A stretch of DNA of 60,022 bases from Planctomycetaceae bacterium (GCA_007127095.1 SKZY01000076.1:1-60022), one strand, 5' to 3'; counted from the first letter of the stretch, positions 51,115-60,022 are shown. Made by a program: numbers and translations. The notes: generated by a model from the letters alone, not told the origin.

Positions 51115-53790
51115 ATGTCCGGTCTCCGCATACTGATTGTCGATGACAATCCGGAATCTGCGGAACTGCTCTTGAGTGAGATCAGACGGGGCGGGATCGA
51201 GCATCTGGCGACTCGCGTGGTCGACATGGACAGCCTGCGGTCGCGATTCGCCGAAGGGGGTTGGGATCTCGCGGTAATCAGCGACTCAGTCGCGACGTGT
51301 CCCGCAGCGAATGCCCTGGAAATACGGAACCGGTTCGCCGCCGACGTCCCGTTGATCGTAATCGTTAGCGATGAAGCGACGGCGGCGACGTTGTTGCGCC
51401 GCGGCGCGAGCGACTGCATCAGCCGAGCGAACCTGAGCAGGCTGGTCCCCCGCATCGAGGGAGAGCTGAGGGAACGCAGGCGGATCGAGGAATCGTTGCG
51501 ATCGAGCGAAGAGCGATATCGGTTGATGTTCGAGGCGAACCCACAACCGATGCTGCTGTACGACCTCGAAACGCTCGATTTCCTTGCGATCAACGCGATC
51601 GGTGAGCAGGTTTTCGGCTATCGCCGCGAGGATCTGCTGAAACGCAAGGCCTTCGAACTGCTGGCGGTGGAGGAGCACGATCGATTGCGGGACGTCTTGT
51701 CCGAATCGGAGGCCAGCCCGAGTCGTCCGGCACTGTGGCGAGTCCGCCGTGCTGACGGGAAAATGGTCGATGTCGAGGCCTGTGGCAGCAATGTCCGCTA
51801 CGGCGATCGACCGGCCCGACTGGTGCTGGCGGTCGACGTCACCGATCGGGTGCGGGCCGAAGCCGAACTGCGTCGTACCGCGACCTTGTTGAAAGCCGTC
51901 GCCGACGGTACCTCCGACGCCGTCTTCGTGAAGGACCTCGAGGGTCGTTACCTGTTAGCCAATCCGGCCACGGCCGAGTTCATCGGACTGCCCGCCGAAG
52001 AGATTTTGGGAAAAGTCGACAACGACTTCTTCGACCCTGCTGACGCGGCCGTGATTCGCGAGAACGACCTGCGGGTGATGCAGTGCGGTGAGGCCGTCAC
52101 CCGAACCGAGCGTTTGCACAGTACGGACGGAATACGCAGTTGCCTCGCGACCAAGGCTCCCTATTTCGACGCCGAACGCAACGTCATCGGACTGATCGGG
52201 ATCTCTCGCGATATCACCGAACTGCTTCAAGCCGAAGAGGCATTGCGGCTCCGCGATCGGGCGATCGGTATGGCACCCCACGGGATCGTGATCACGGACC
52301 CCAATTCGCCCGATAACCCGATTGTCTACGCGAGTCCGGGCTTCGAAAGGCTGACCGGGTTTTCGCAGGCCGAGGTGATCGGACGGAATTGCCGGTTTCT
52401 GCAAGGTCCCGAAACTTCACGACAAACGGTGGCCGAAGTCCGTTGGGCGATCAGCAACGCGATGCCGATCCGCGTGGAGTTGCTAAACTATCGCAAGGAC
52501 GGCAGCAGTTTTTGGAACGAATTGTCGATCTCCCCGGTTCGTGACGAACAACGCAATTTGACCCACATCGTCGGCGTCCAGTCGGATGCCACCTCCCGCC
52601 GCAAGATGGAATCGCAGTTTCGGCAATCACACAAGCTGGAAGCGATCGGGCAACTCGCTGGCGGCGTCGCCCACGACTTCAATAACTTGCTGACGGTGAT
52701 TTCGGGTTATAGCGAAATTTTGATCGCCGAACTCGAGCCCGACCACCGCTTGCTGCCGCTGGTCCGAGAAATCCATCGCTGCGGCGAACGGTCGGCGGCT
52801 TTGACCAACCAATTACTCGTTTTCAGCCGTAAACAGGTCATCGATCCCCAAGTGCTGAATCTCAATGAGGTGGTAATCGGTACCGAAAAGCTGCTCCGTC
52901 GGGTGATCGGTGAGGACATCCGCTTGGAGACCCGGCTGGAAAACCTGGGCGGCCAGGTCCGCGCCGACACCGGGCAGCTCGAACAGGTGTTGGTGAATCT
53001 GGCGGTCAATGCCCGTGACGCGATGCCGCGGGGCGGCACATTGACGATCACGACAACGGAGTGCGAACGAACTGCCACCGACGTCGCCCCGTTCATCGGT
53101 GTCCGCCCAGGGCGCTTTCTGGTGCTCTCGGTCAAAGATACCGGTTGTGGGATGACCGAGGCGGTGAAATCACGGATCTTCGAGCCTTTCTTCACGACCA
53201 AGGATGTCGGTAAAGGGACCGGATTGGGGCTTTCGATGATCCATGGCATCGTCGAGCAGAGTGGTGGTTATATCGACGTCCAAAGCGACCTCGGGAGTGG
53301 AACGACCTTTAAGATCTTCCTCCCCTGTGTCGCCAGGCCCGCTGTGGAGATAACGCGCCAGACACCAGCCCAACCGATCTGCAAGGGGACCGAAACCGTC
53401 TTGCTGGCCGAAGACGAAGACAGCGTTCGGTCGCTGACCAAGCTGGTATTGACCGGGTGCGGGTATCAGGTCTTGGAGGCCGCCAACGGGCACGAAGCGT
53501 TGGAGGTCGCCCAGCAGCACTCGGGGACGATCGACCTGTTGCTCTCCGACGTCGTGATGCCTGGAATGGGTGGGTGGGAATTGTCCGAACGGCTGCGAAA
53601 GGATTGCCCGTCCATTCTGGTTTTGTTCGTTTCGGGCTATACCGACGACGCGATCGTCCGCCACGGCGTATTGGAAGAACAGGTACCGTTCTTGCCCAAG
53701 CCGTTTTCGCCTCGGGCGCTCGCTTTCAAGGTCCGTCAGGTACTCGATTCACGCGGTAGCTCCGTCGCGGCTTCGACACCGATGCCCTGA
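51115..53790 (+). CDS. Hybrid histidine kinase with a LOV (blue-light) domain
   Basis: 891 aa, soluble. Residues 1-120 are a degenerate receiver (ILIVDDNPESA, but the phospho-Asp region reads LAVISDSV). Three PAS units follow: PAS1 (about 130-250), PAS2 (about 260-375), PAS3/LOV (about 380-505). PAS3 has GRNCRFLQGPETSRQTV with the photoactive Cys426, then LLNYRKDGSSFWNELSISPVRDE and HIVGVQSDAT, the set that binds FMN and forms a Cys-flavin adduct in blue light. HisKA His520 (GGVAHDFNNLLTVI), HATPase (NLAVNARDAM, DTGCGM, FEPFFTTKDVGKGTGLGLS) and a C-terminal receiver with Asp812 (LLLSDVVMPGMGG) follow. ATG 51115, AAAGAG upstream. No cognate regulator gene is adjacent. Confidence 0.92.
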   Translation: MSGLRILIVDDNPESAELLLSEIRRGGIEHLATRVVDMDSLRSRFAEGGWDLAVISDSVATCPAANALEIRNRFAADVPLIVIVSDEATAATLLRRGASDCISRANLSRLVPRIEGELRERRRIEESLRSSEERYRLMFEANPQPMLLYDLETLDFLAINAIGEQVFGYRREDLLKRKAFELLAVEEHDRLRDVLSESEASPSRPALWRVRRADGKMVDVEACGSNVRYGDRPARLVLAVDVTDRVRAEAELRRTATLLKAVADGTSDAVFVKDLEGRYLLANPATAEFIGLPAEEILGKVDNDFFDPADAAVIRENDLRVMQCGEAVTRTERLHSTDGIRSCLATKAPYFDAERNVIGLIGISRDITELLQAEEALRLRDRAIGMAPHGIVITDPNSPDNPIVYASPGFERLTGFSQAEVIGRNCRFLQGPETSRQTVAEVRWAISNAMPIRVELLNYRKDGSSFWNELSISPVRDEQRNLTHIVGVQSDATSRRKMESQFRQSHKLEAIGQLAGGVAHDFNNLLTVISGYSEILIAELEPDHRLLPLVREIHRCGERSAALTNQLLVFSRKQVIDPQVLNLNEVVIGTEKLLRRVIGEDIRLETRLENLGGQVRADTGQLEQVLVNLAVNARDAMPRGGTLTITTTECERTATDVAPFIGVRPGRFLVLSVKDTGCGMTEAVKSRIFEPFFTTKDVGKGTGLGLSMIHGIVEQSGGYIDVQSDLGSGTTFKIFLPCVARPAVEITRQTPAQPICKGTETVLLAEDEDSVRSLTKLVLTGCGYQVLEAANGHEALEVAQQHSGTIDLLLSDVVMPGMGGWELSERLRKDCPSILVLFVSGYTDDAIVRHGVLEEQVPFLPKPFSPRALAFKVRQVLDSRGSSVAASTPMP

Positions 53791-54005
53791 CCTGCCGACA
53801 ATTGCCGATTAATCCGCTTCTAACGGTCGTAGCGGTTGTCGGTTGCCGTAGCGATTCGGCTGACTTTTTCTTTCCGTTGCGACCGAACTTGTCGGGGCAA
53901 GTTTGCCGATCCCGAAAGCTGGGCTAGCGTTCTGGAGAGCCTCGTCGGTCACGGATTGGCCATTCGGATTGTCCCGCCCGTTCGCCATCTCATTCGGAGT
54001 CCATC

Positions 54006-54758
54006 GTGCTTTCGACGTCCCATTTTCCTGCCCTCCCGATCCTTCCCGGCGCGGCATCGCTGTCGACCGAGTCGGGCTTGCGCACTCAGCCGTCGGCCGA
54101 TCTGGCGTCGAGATACCTGTTGGTTTGTCATGCCCGCAGCCTCAGCATCACCGAGGGCGTTTGGTATTTCACACTTGAGACACTCGACGGCGATGCGGTG
54201 CTGGATGCCGAAGATCATGAGGAAGGCGATCTGAATCGCTTATCGCTGTTGGCCGCTGTCCGTGGTCTCGAGGCGATCGATGGTGGATCGCTCGTCTCGC
54301 TGGTCAGCAATAACCGTTACTTGATCCGGTCGCTCGACCAGTCGCTGCCTCGATGGCGCGAGAACGATTTCGTCTGGGAACACTTCGGTCGCAAGCTGCC
54401 GGTTCAGAACGCCGACTTGTGGCGGCGGATCGACCGCACCTTGGACATCCACCAGGTGACCGCATCGCTGGTACAAACCACCCGGGTATCGAGCCGCTAC
54501 CAAGGCGATGCCGCACCGACCGATCCGTTGTCTCAGGCCCCCTTGCCGCTTGTCCCTCAGTTGTCGGCACGATCGCAGGGCACCGCCGCCGGTGAAAAGC
54601 TGCGATTCGATTCTGCACAACTCCCGGGCCGACGCCCCACCGACCCGACCCTGCCGACCGACCGCTTGAGGCAGTGGCTGGCCGGAGCCGATCCCGGCGC
54701 GGACACCCGTCCGGGGCGCCGTGGACGTTACCGGGCCGAGGATTTGGCGCTCGGTTGA
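54006..54758 (+). CDS. RNase H-fold protein lacking catalytic residues
   Basis: 250 aa from a GTG at 54006 with GGAG 6 nt upstream. Residues about 35-155 follow RNase HI element by element: a strand pair (RYLLVCHARS, WYFTLETLDG), LNRLSLLAAVRGLEAI (E. coli NRMELMAAIVALEAL), LVSLVSNNRYLIRSL (E. coli VILSTDSQYVRQGI) and PVQNADLWRRIDRTLDIHQV (VKNVDLWQRLDAALGQHQI). The three acidic residues are missing: Asp10 site is CHAR, Glu48 site is Ser80, Asp70 site is Asn102. The C-terminal 90 residues are Pro/Ala/Arg-rich and probably disordered. It cannot cut RNA/DNA hybrids; nucleic-acid binding is possible. glgB follows 105 bp downstream. Confidence 0.78.
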   Translation: MLSTSHFPALPILPGAASLSTESGLRTQPSADLASRYLLVCHARSLSITEGVWYFTLETLDGDAVLDAEDHEEGDLNRLSLLAAVRGLEAIDGGSLVSLVSNNRYLIRSLDQSLPRWRENDFVWEHFGRKLPVQNADLWRRIDRTLDIHQVTASLVQTTRVSSRYQGDAAPTDPLSQAPLPLVPQLSARSQGTAAGEKLRFDSAQLPGRRPTDPTLPTDRLRQWLAGADPGADTRPGRRGRYRAEDLALG

Positions 54759-54863
54759 GTTTGTCACCGACAACCGTGCCCCGTCACACGGCGGGGCTTC
54801 CTTTTCCGGTTTGGCCCGTCGCCGTCTTTGTTTACGCCGCAACCAATCGCAACTGTAACAGCC

Positions 54864-57203
54864 ATGCACAGCCAATTGTCACTATCGAGCATCGGAAGTT
54901 TGATCGATGGGACCTATGCCAACCCGGCTGATTTACTCGGCCCGCATCCGATTGACTATCGGGGCGAGACGGCGATCGCGGTGCGAAGCTTTCTGCCCGC
55001 AGCTGCGGCGGCTTGGGTCGTCTCACCCGATCGCCGATTTCGGCGATCGATGAGAAAGATCCATCCGGCGGGCTTTTTCGAAGGGTTGATTCCCCCAGGC
55101 GATTTCGGCTTCGATGCCAGTGGCCGACTGCAAAGCGACGCGAGCCACCGCAGCTCGAAGTCTCATGACGGCTCCGATCGCCACGCCAGCCCTGAACGTT
55201 ACCGTCTGGGGTGTTGCCGTGGGGGAGACGCAGCAGGACCCGTTTCGGTTTACAATATCGAGTTTTCCGACTCGACCGGTAAAACCATCGTGATGCAAGA
55301 CCCCTACGCCGTCCCCTCAATCCTGACCGACTTCGACCGTTACCTGATCGGTGAAGGACGCCATCTGCAACTCTATGATCGGCTCGGTGCTCAACCGCGG
55401 ACGATCGACGATCGGTCCGGGGTTAACTTTGCCGTCTGGGCCCCCAACGCCCGTGCGGTTCAGGTCGTCGGCGACTTTAACGGCTGGGACGGCCGGCGGC
55501 ATGCGGCTCGCGTGCATGCTCACCTGGGGATTTGGGAGCTGTTCGTCGCCGGCGCCAAGGTTGGCGACAAGTACAAGTTTCGCTTGTTGACGGAACATGG
55601 CGAGTGGGTCGACAAATCCGACCCGTTGGCGTTCGCTGCCGAATTGCCGCCCTTGACCGCTTCGATCGTGACCGACTTGACGGCCCACCGCTGGCGAGAT
55701 GACGAGTGGCTGGAGCGACGTGCGAGCGTCGATCCTCAGCGTCTGCCCATGAACGTCTTTGAGGTCCATTTGGGGAGCTGGCAGAAAGGGCCCGGTCGGG
55801 CCCACGGCTGGCTCGACTACCGAGATCTCGCCCACCGCCTGGCCGACTACTGCCACCGGATGAACTTCACCCATGTCGAACTGATGCCGATCAGTGAGCA
55901 TCCGTACTCCGGGTCTTGGGGCTATCAGACGGTCGGCTACTTCGCGCCGACCAGTCGCCACGGTTCACCAGCCGATTTCATGTATTTTGTCGATCACCTG
56001 CACCAACAGGGAATCGGCGTGCTGGTCGATTGGGTCCCCGCACACTTCCCCAAGGACAGTCACGGTCTGCGTCGCTTCGACGGTTCGGCTCTCTATGAAC
56101 ACGAAGACCCTCGCAAGGGCGAGCATCCCGACTGGGGGACGTTGATCTTCAATTACGGCCGCAACGAAGTCCGGAATTTCCTGATCGCCAACGCGCTGTT
56201 TTGGTTCGACAAGTACCACATCGACGGCCTGCGGGTCGATGCGGTCGCCTCGATGCTATACCTCGATTACAGCCGTGAACACGATCAATGGGTACCGAAC
56301 CAGTACGGCGGTCGCGAGAACATCGAGGCGATGGAGTTGCTCCGCGACTTCAACACCGCCGTCCACGAGCAGTTTCCTGGCGCGATTACGGTCGCCGAGG
56401 AATCGACGGCATGGCCGGGCGTTTCGAGACCGGTTAAGGACGGCGGACTCGGGTTTACGCTGAAGTGGAACATGGGGTGGATGAACGACACCTTGCGGTA
56501 CATGCGGCATGAGCCGATCCATCGCCAGTACCACCACAATGAGCTGACCTTCAGCCTGATCTACGCCTTCACCGAGAACTTCGTGTTGCCACTATCACAC
56601 GATGAAGTGGTTCACGGAAAAGGGGCGTTGATCGCCCAGATGCCGGGCGACTTGTGGCAAAAGTTCGCCAACCTGCGGCTGCTTTACTGCTACATGTGGA
56701 CGCACCCCGGCAAGAAATTGCTGTTCATGGGCGGTGAACTCGGCATGTGGAACGAATGGAATCACGACGACGGTCCGCAGTGGGAACTGCTCGACTTCGA
56801 CACCCATCGTGGGATCCAAAACCTCGTTTCGGATCTCAATAAGCTGGTCGTCGATAACCCCGCCCTGCACGCCGAAGATTTTTCGGGCGTCGGATTCGAA
56901 TGGGTCGATTGTCTCAATGCCACCGACAGCATCCTCTCCTACATACGGAAGGCTCCCGGCGCCCCGCCGCTGCTGATCTGCTGTAACTTCACTCCGGTCG
57001 TTCGCCATGGCTACCGCGTCGGTGTGCCTCAGGCGGGCTTTTGGAAAGAGTTGTTCAACAGCGACAGCACGACCTATGGCGGCAGCAATGTCGGGAACTA
57101 CCCCGGTCGGGAGACGACAGGCGTTCCCCACCACAGCCGGCCCGACAGTATCCAGATCGACTTGCCGCCGTTGGGCGTGAACGTGTTTCGCCTCGATAGC
57201 TAG
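54864..57203 (+). CDS. glgB: 1,4-alpha-glucan (glycogen) branching enzyme
   Basis: 779-aa GH13 enzyme that makes alpha-1,6 branches in glycogen, cytoplasm. N-terminal module to about residue 170 with a 45-residue Ser/His/Arg-rich insertion (SGRLQSDASHRSSKSHDG). CBM48 at about 175-270 (GVNFAVWAPNARAVQVVGDFNGWDGRRH). Catalytic barrel: ELMPISEHPYSGSWGYQTVGYFAPTSRHG, nucleophile Asp459 in IDGLRVDAVASM, acid/base Glu512 in VAEEST, Asp580 in LSHDEVVHGKGAL. The end is the usual beta-domain. ATG 54864 is chosen over TTG 54828. All catalytic residues are in place, so it should be active. No other glycogen gene is close. Confidence 0.95.
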   Translation: MHSQLSLSSIGSLIDGTYANPADLLGPHPIDYRGETAIAVRSFLPAAAAAWVVSPDRRFRRSMRKIHPAGFFEGLIPPGDFGFDASGRLQSDASHRSSKSHDGSDRHASPERYRLGCCRGGDAAGPVSVYNIEFSDSTGKTIVMQDPYAVPSILTDFDRYLIGEGRHLQLYDRLGAQPRTIDDRSGVNFAVWAPNARAVQVVGDFNGWDGRRHAARVHAHLGIWELFVAGAKVGDKYKFRLLTEHGEWVDKSDPLAFAAELPPLTASIVTDLTAHRWRDDEWLERRASVDPQRLPMNVFEVHLGSWQKGPGRAHGWLDYRDLAHRLADYCHRMNFTHVELMPISEHPYSGSWGYQTVGYFAPTSRHGSPADFMYFVDHLHQQGIGVLVDWVPAHFPKDSHGLRRFDGSALYEHEDPRKGEHPDWGTLIFNYGRNEVRNFLIANALFWFDKYHIDGLRVDAVASMLYLDYSREHDQWVPNQYGGRENIEAMELLRDFNTAVHEQFPGAITVAEESTAWPGVSRPVKDGGLGFTLKWNMGWMNDTLRYMRHEPIHRQYHHNELTFSLIYAFTENFVLPLSHDEVVHGKGALIAQMPGDLWQKFANLRLLYCYMWTHPGKKLLFMGGELGMWNEWNHDDGPQWELLDFDTHRGIQNLVSDLNKLVVDNPALHAEDFSGVGFEWVDCLNATDSILSYIRKAPGAPPLLICCNFTPVVRHGYRVGVPQAGFWKELFNSDSTTYGGSNVGNYPGRETTGVPHHSRPDSIQIDLPPLGVNVFRLDS

Positions 57204-57609
57204 TTCAGTTGGCAAGGCGATTTCGGTACCCCTTGCTTGGCGATCAAGGGACGTGAGGTCATCCTTTCCACCGATTGCCGGCTGCCGAGATGTCTCCGCA
57301 GTGGCTCGGTTTGTTCCGTTGTGCAGCCGGAGTGGCTTTTTTGGGAATCGAAAAGCACCTTGCCGCCATTGCGGCCGACAGGGTGTCGGTCTAAGCTTTC
57401 ACTCTGAAAGCGAATCGACTCCGTCCTCTGCCTGCTGACGCTGAGCGCCAGTCTTCCCTCCTGAAGACTTTCTTGGCCGCCGGTTTCGTCCTCTGCGTTT
57501 GACAACGGTCCGCCTTCGCTGGCGTTGACCGTCAAGGTTTCGGTCACGCCTCGTCTCAGGCGTATGACAGCGTCTACCTTTGCGCCCAATTTCTTTGACT
57601 CAACCTCTC
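57204..57609. other. 406-base gap rich in short perfect hairpins
   Basis: No gene between glgB and sulP. Five perfect stem-loops lie in a row: CCCTTG/CAAGGG (57230-57250), CCGACA/TGTCGG (57375-57389), GCTTTCA/TGAAAGC (57395-57411), AGTCTTC/GAAGACT (57450-57469) and ACGCCT/AGGCGT (57546-57563), stems of 6-7 bp and loops of 3-9. The first may end glgB transcription, and the rest could be a structured leader of sulP or a small RNA. A 129-codon minus-strand frame (57200-57589) crosses the area but has no domain or start signal. Confidence 0.5.
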
Positions 57610-59382
57610 ATGCTGAACCTCTTTGCACCCCGCCGGCAGGATCTAAAGGCGGACATCCTGTCGGGAATCACCGTTGCGCTCGCCCTGGTCCCCGAAGCGG
57701 TTGCGTTCGCGTTTGTAGCGGGCGTATCGCCGGTGATCGGGCTTTACTCGGCATTCTTTATCGGCCTGCTCACGGCGATCTTCGGCGGCCGTCCGGGGAT
57801 GATCTCGGGAGCGACCGGTGCGATGGCGGTGGTGGTGGTGTCGCTCGTCGCCTTGCACGGGATCGAGTATCTGTTCCCGGCTGTCATCCTTTGCGGCCTG
57901 TTTCAGGTAGCGGTCGGGGTTGGGCGACTCGGGATGCTGATCCGGATGGTACCGCACTCGGTTTTGTTGGGCTTTGTCAACGGTCTGGCGATCGTGATCT
58001 GCGTCGCTCAGTTCGGCAGTTTTCGGACGGTCGACCGACTCGGTGAGTTGACCTACATCGAGGGAGCGCCGCTTTGGATCATGATCGGCCTGGTCGCCTT
58101 GACGATGGCGATCATCTGGTGTTTGCCGAAGATCACGACCGCCATCCCGGCGTCGTTGGCCGCGATCCTGATCGTCACCGCGATCGCGACCGGCCTCAAC
58201 GGCGTGCTCGATTCCGGACTGGCTGCCGAAAATCAGCGGCAGGTGGTGATGACCGTCGGTGACATGTTGGTGACCAATGCGAAGGCACAGGCGGTACAGG
58301 ATTTTGTCGCTGCATCCGCCACCGAATCGGCGAACCGTGACCTGGCAACGGTCGAAGCCGGCATCCGAGAGTCGCTCGAAGGAGTGATGGCCGAATCGGT
58401 CACGCTCAGCGCCGGCCTGCCGAAACCGTTCTTTCTGGATTATGCCTTTCCGCCGCTGACGTGGGAAACGCTGCGGATCATCTTGCCGTTTTCGCTGGTA
58501 CTCGCCGCGGTCGGACTGATCGAGTCGTTGATGACGCTCAGTCTGGTCGACGAGATCACGGAGACCCGCGGCCAGGGCAATCGCGAGTGCATCGGTCAGG
58601 GGATTGCCAACGTGACCTGTGGCGTCTTCGGCGGGATGGGCGGCTGTGCGATGATCGGCCAATCGTTGATCAACGTGAATTCCGGCGGTCGAGGTCGATT
58701 GTCGGGGATCGTCGCTGCGGTCTGCCTGCTGATGTTCGTGTTGTTTCTCTCACCCTGGATCGAAATGGTGCCGATGGCGGCGCTGGTGGGACTGATGTTC
58801 ATGGTCGTCATCGGGACTTTCGAGTGGGCAACGTTGAAAATGTTTGGCAAGGTTCCCAAGGCCGATTATCTCGTCATGGTGGTCGTCACTGCCTACACCG
58901 CGGTGATGCATGACCTAGCGACCGCGGTCGTCATCGGCGTAATCGTCTCGGCACTCGTTTTCGCTTGGCAGCACGGTCGGCACATCGTGGCCGATGTGAA
59001 ATACAACCAGTACGGCAGCAAGATCTACCAACTTCACGGGATGCTGTTCTTCGCCTCGGTCAGCTCGTTCAAGGAGCTGTTTAAGCCGCAGCAGGATCCC
59101 GATGACGTCGTCCTCGATTTCTACTACACCCGAATCTACGACCAATCGGGGTTGGAGGCGATCCATTGGTTGAGCGAACGCTATGCCCAACACGGAAAGC
59201 GGCTTCACCTAACCCACCTCAGTCCCGACTGCCGCCGGTTACTCGACCGGGCAGGCGACTCGGTGGTGGTCAATCTTTCCAGCGACCCGCAGTACCATGT
59301 CGTCACCGACCGCATCGAAGGCTTGGCCGAAGCTGAGCGGTTGGTCACCCGTGATCAGACGGTGTCGCCGTCGAAGGCTTGA
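57610..59382 (+). CDS. SulP-family inorganic anion transporter (bicarbonate/sulphate)
   Basis: 590 aa from ATG 57610 (frame opens at TTG 57580, unsupported). [26 protein letters not shown] is the SulP signature near the N-terminus; 10-12 helices follow, including [18 protein letters not shown], the [52 protein letters not shown] core and a C-terminal STAS domain from about residue 480 ([51 protein letters not shown]). A 100-residue insert between helices (about 205-280) is soluble. The relation to cyanobacterial BicA-type carriers suggests Na+/HCO3- uptake, but sulphate is possible. Preceded by a hairpin-rich leader. Confidence 0.9.
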   Translation: MLNLFAPRRQDLKADILSGITVALALVPEAVAFAFVAGVSPVIGLYSAFFIGLLTAIFGGRPGMISGATGAMAVVVVSLVALHGIEYLFPAVILCGLFQVAVGVGRLGMLIRMVPHSVLLGFVNGLAIVICVAQFGSFRTVDRLGELTYIEGAPLWIMIGLVALTMAIIWCLPKITTAIPASLAAILIVTAIATGLNGVLDSGLAAENQRQVVMTVGDMLVTNAKAQAVQDFVAASATESANRDLATVEAGIRESLEGVMAESVTLSAGLPKPFFLDYAFPPLTWETLRIILPFSLVLAAVGLIESLMTLSLVDEITETRGQGNRECIGQGIANVTCGVFGGMGGCAMIGQSLINVNSGGRGRLSGIVAAVCLLMFVLFLSPWIEMVPMAALVGLMFMVVIGTFEWATLKMFGKVPKADYLVMVVVTAYTAVMHDLATAVVIGVIVSALVFAWQHGRHIVADVKYNQYGSKIYQLHGMLFFASVSSFKELFKPQQDPDDVVLDFYYTRIYDQSGLEAIHWLSERYAQHGKRLHLTHLSPDCRRLLDRAGDSVVVNLSSDPQYHVVTDRIEGLAEAERLVTRDQTVSPSKA

Positions 59383-59418
59383 TCGCCAGGCTCTGTCCGA
59401 AAACCGTTCAAAGAGCGT

Positions 59419-59862
59419 CTGGGCTGTCAAAAATTCGGGGTTGACATGTAAAAATAACGTCGGTGCGTTGACAATTTCTTGTCTCGAATCTCGGAGTGCA
59501 AACATCACTACAACGGGAGTTGGCGTGGCCGAAAAGAATGGATCGTTCGGGAACCTTGGATGCTGCGTTGATTACAGCCCGGAGGGCGACACATCGTCGG
59601 CGCGCGTACAAACTGCAACGTTTGTGTCGGCCTCCGGCCTTGAGTACCGCTGTAGGGAATGGTCCGGTGACTGACGCCACCGGCAAAGATTTGTCGGCCT
59701 CCGGCCTGGATTGCTGGCTTCTCGTTCCAGCCCGATGAGCGACATGGAATCTGCGGAAATTGCCGCAGCTCGTCCACCGCATCGGCAATTTAACTCCAAC
59801 CTGACCGACAAAAACCAGCGCACACGAGGTTTCGCAGCAACCCCGAAGTTTTGACAGCCCAG
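59419..59862. mobile_element. MITE-like element with 25-bp terminal inverted repeats
   Basis: Left end 59419-59443 reads CTGGGCTGTCAAAAATTCGG followed by GGTTG; the right end 59838-59862 is its reverse complement with one mismatch in 25 (A to C at position 15). The 444-bp interior has no transposase. Inside are a 16-bp direct repeat (TGTCGGCCTCCGGCCT at 59625-59640 and 59692-59707) and a CCGGTG/CACCGG hairpin. No clear target-site duplication is visible at the edges. The minus-strand frames inside (to 59788 or 59934) look non-coding. It sits 36 bp after the sulP stop. Best reading: a non-autonomous transposon copy. Confidence 0.65.
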
Positions 59863-60022
59863 GGTTAAGCTACATCCCGCGTCCCGCGTCCTCGCGCACC
59901 CTGCCACCTGCTCCCAGCCTTCAGTCTCCCACAACCTGCGCCACCCTTACCGTTGTCGCTGACTGGGAAAGCTAATCGTCGATGATAGACCGGTGTCCAA
60001 ATCGGTCTTTGCCGGATTCTGA
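59863..60022. other. End of window, no gene recognised
   Basis: 160 bases after the inverted-repeat element. It contains a short tandem TCCCGCG pair (about 59877-59890) and no frame with a plausible start. A gene could begin beyond the right edge. Confidence 0.4.

Noticed and set aside
53795-53842. Hairpin CCGACAA/TTGTCGG with an inner CCGCT/AGCGG after the LOV kinase
   Set aside because: The outer stem is 7 bp with a long interior and no T-run follows; too weak to call a terminator.
57200-57589. 129-codon minus-strand open frame between glgB and sulP
   Set aside because: No start signal, no domain, and it overlaps the stop of glgB; the gap looks like structured non-coding DNA.
59408-59934. 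Minus-strand frames of 120-126 codons inside the inverted-repeat element
   Set aside because: They read through both ends of the element and its repeats and have no transposase motif, so they are probably chance frames.
1-60022. tRNA, rRNA genes, CRISPR arrays, prophage or a full insertion sequence
   Set aside because: None was seen on reading: no cloverleaf-like CCA ends or TTCGA loops in the gaps, no regularly spaced repeats, no transposase or integrase.

Overview
The window reads as chromosomal DNA of a planctomycete, most likely Pirellulales (a Rhodopirellula-like marine lineage). This is an inference from content: a BBP7-type outer-membrane barrel protein, a CehA/McbA-like protein, a DUF1080-like secreted protein, a very long SecA, a zinc-ribbon Ser/Thr kinase, a CHAT protein, LpxK and WaaA for lipid A, and many GC-rich genes with weak Shine-Dalgarno sites. 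No rRNA, tRNA, CRISPR array or phage region was seen. Most genes are single or in short operons on both strands.

Layout. 0-6.3 kb: a Ser/Thr kinase cut by the left edge, a divergent pair of sugar-acid dehydrogenases (DenD-like and a 3-hydroxyisobutyrate dehydrogenase relative), a two-CBS protein, a sulfurtransferase-YceH operon and a small secreted protein with a clear terminator. 6.4-12.6 kb: a three-gene operon in the order fatty acyl-AMP ligase/ACP/alpha-oxoamine synthase fusion, PAS histidine kinase, sigma-54 response regulator. The first two genes overlap by 116 nt. 13-19 kb: GlmU-like transferase, RsmD, a cyclophilin-like protein, NAD-dependent isocitrate dehydrogenase and LpxK. 19-28 kb: a secreted intradiol dioxygenase, a class IV aminotransferase plus alpha/beta hydrolase pair next to a PDZ remnant, a Cys-rich lipoprotein, an exported transglutaminase, a CHAT protein lacking its catalytic residues, and an SDR.

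28-40 kb: a coiled-coil membrane protein with a small membrane partner, thioredoxin, a giant acidic membrane protein, YacG, a metal-site-degenerate CehA-like protein, a J-domain protein beside RnpA, and a three-gene Cys-motif operon (CPFC protein plus two CCFG paralogues). 40-51 kb: an ECF sigma factor, WaaA, SecA, TadA, a DUF1080-like protein, VanZ, a membrane protein, YceI and the BBP7 barrel. 51-60 kb: a LOV-domain hybrid histidine kinase, a catalytically dead RNase H homologue, GlgB, a hairpin-rich 400-base gap, a SulP transporter and a 444-bp MITE-like element with 25-bp inverted ends.

The best candidate for an undescribed system is the 6.4-12.6 kb operon. It joins a self-contained alpha-oxoamine (aminoketone) synthase to a soluble sensor kinase and an enhancer-binding regulator. 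The general logic resembles CqsA/CqsS and LqsA/LqsS ketone signalling, but with a one-polypeptide synthase that loads its own acyl chain. The blue-light LOV kinase, the dead RNase H and the inverted-repeat element are further leads. Several proteins share one theme: a recognisable enzyme fold without its catalytic residues (CHAT, cyclophilin, CehA, RNase H).
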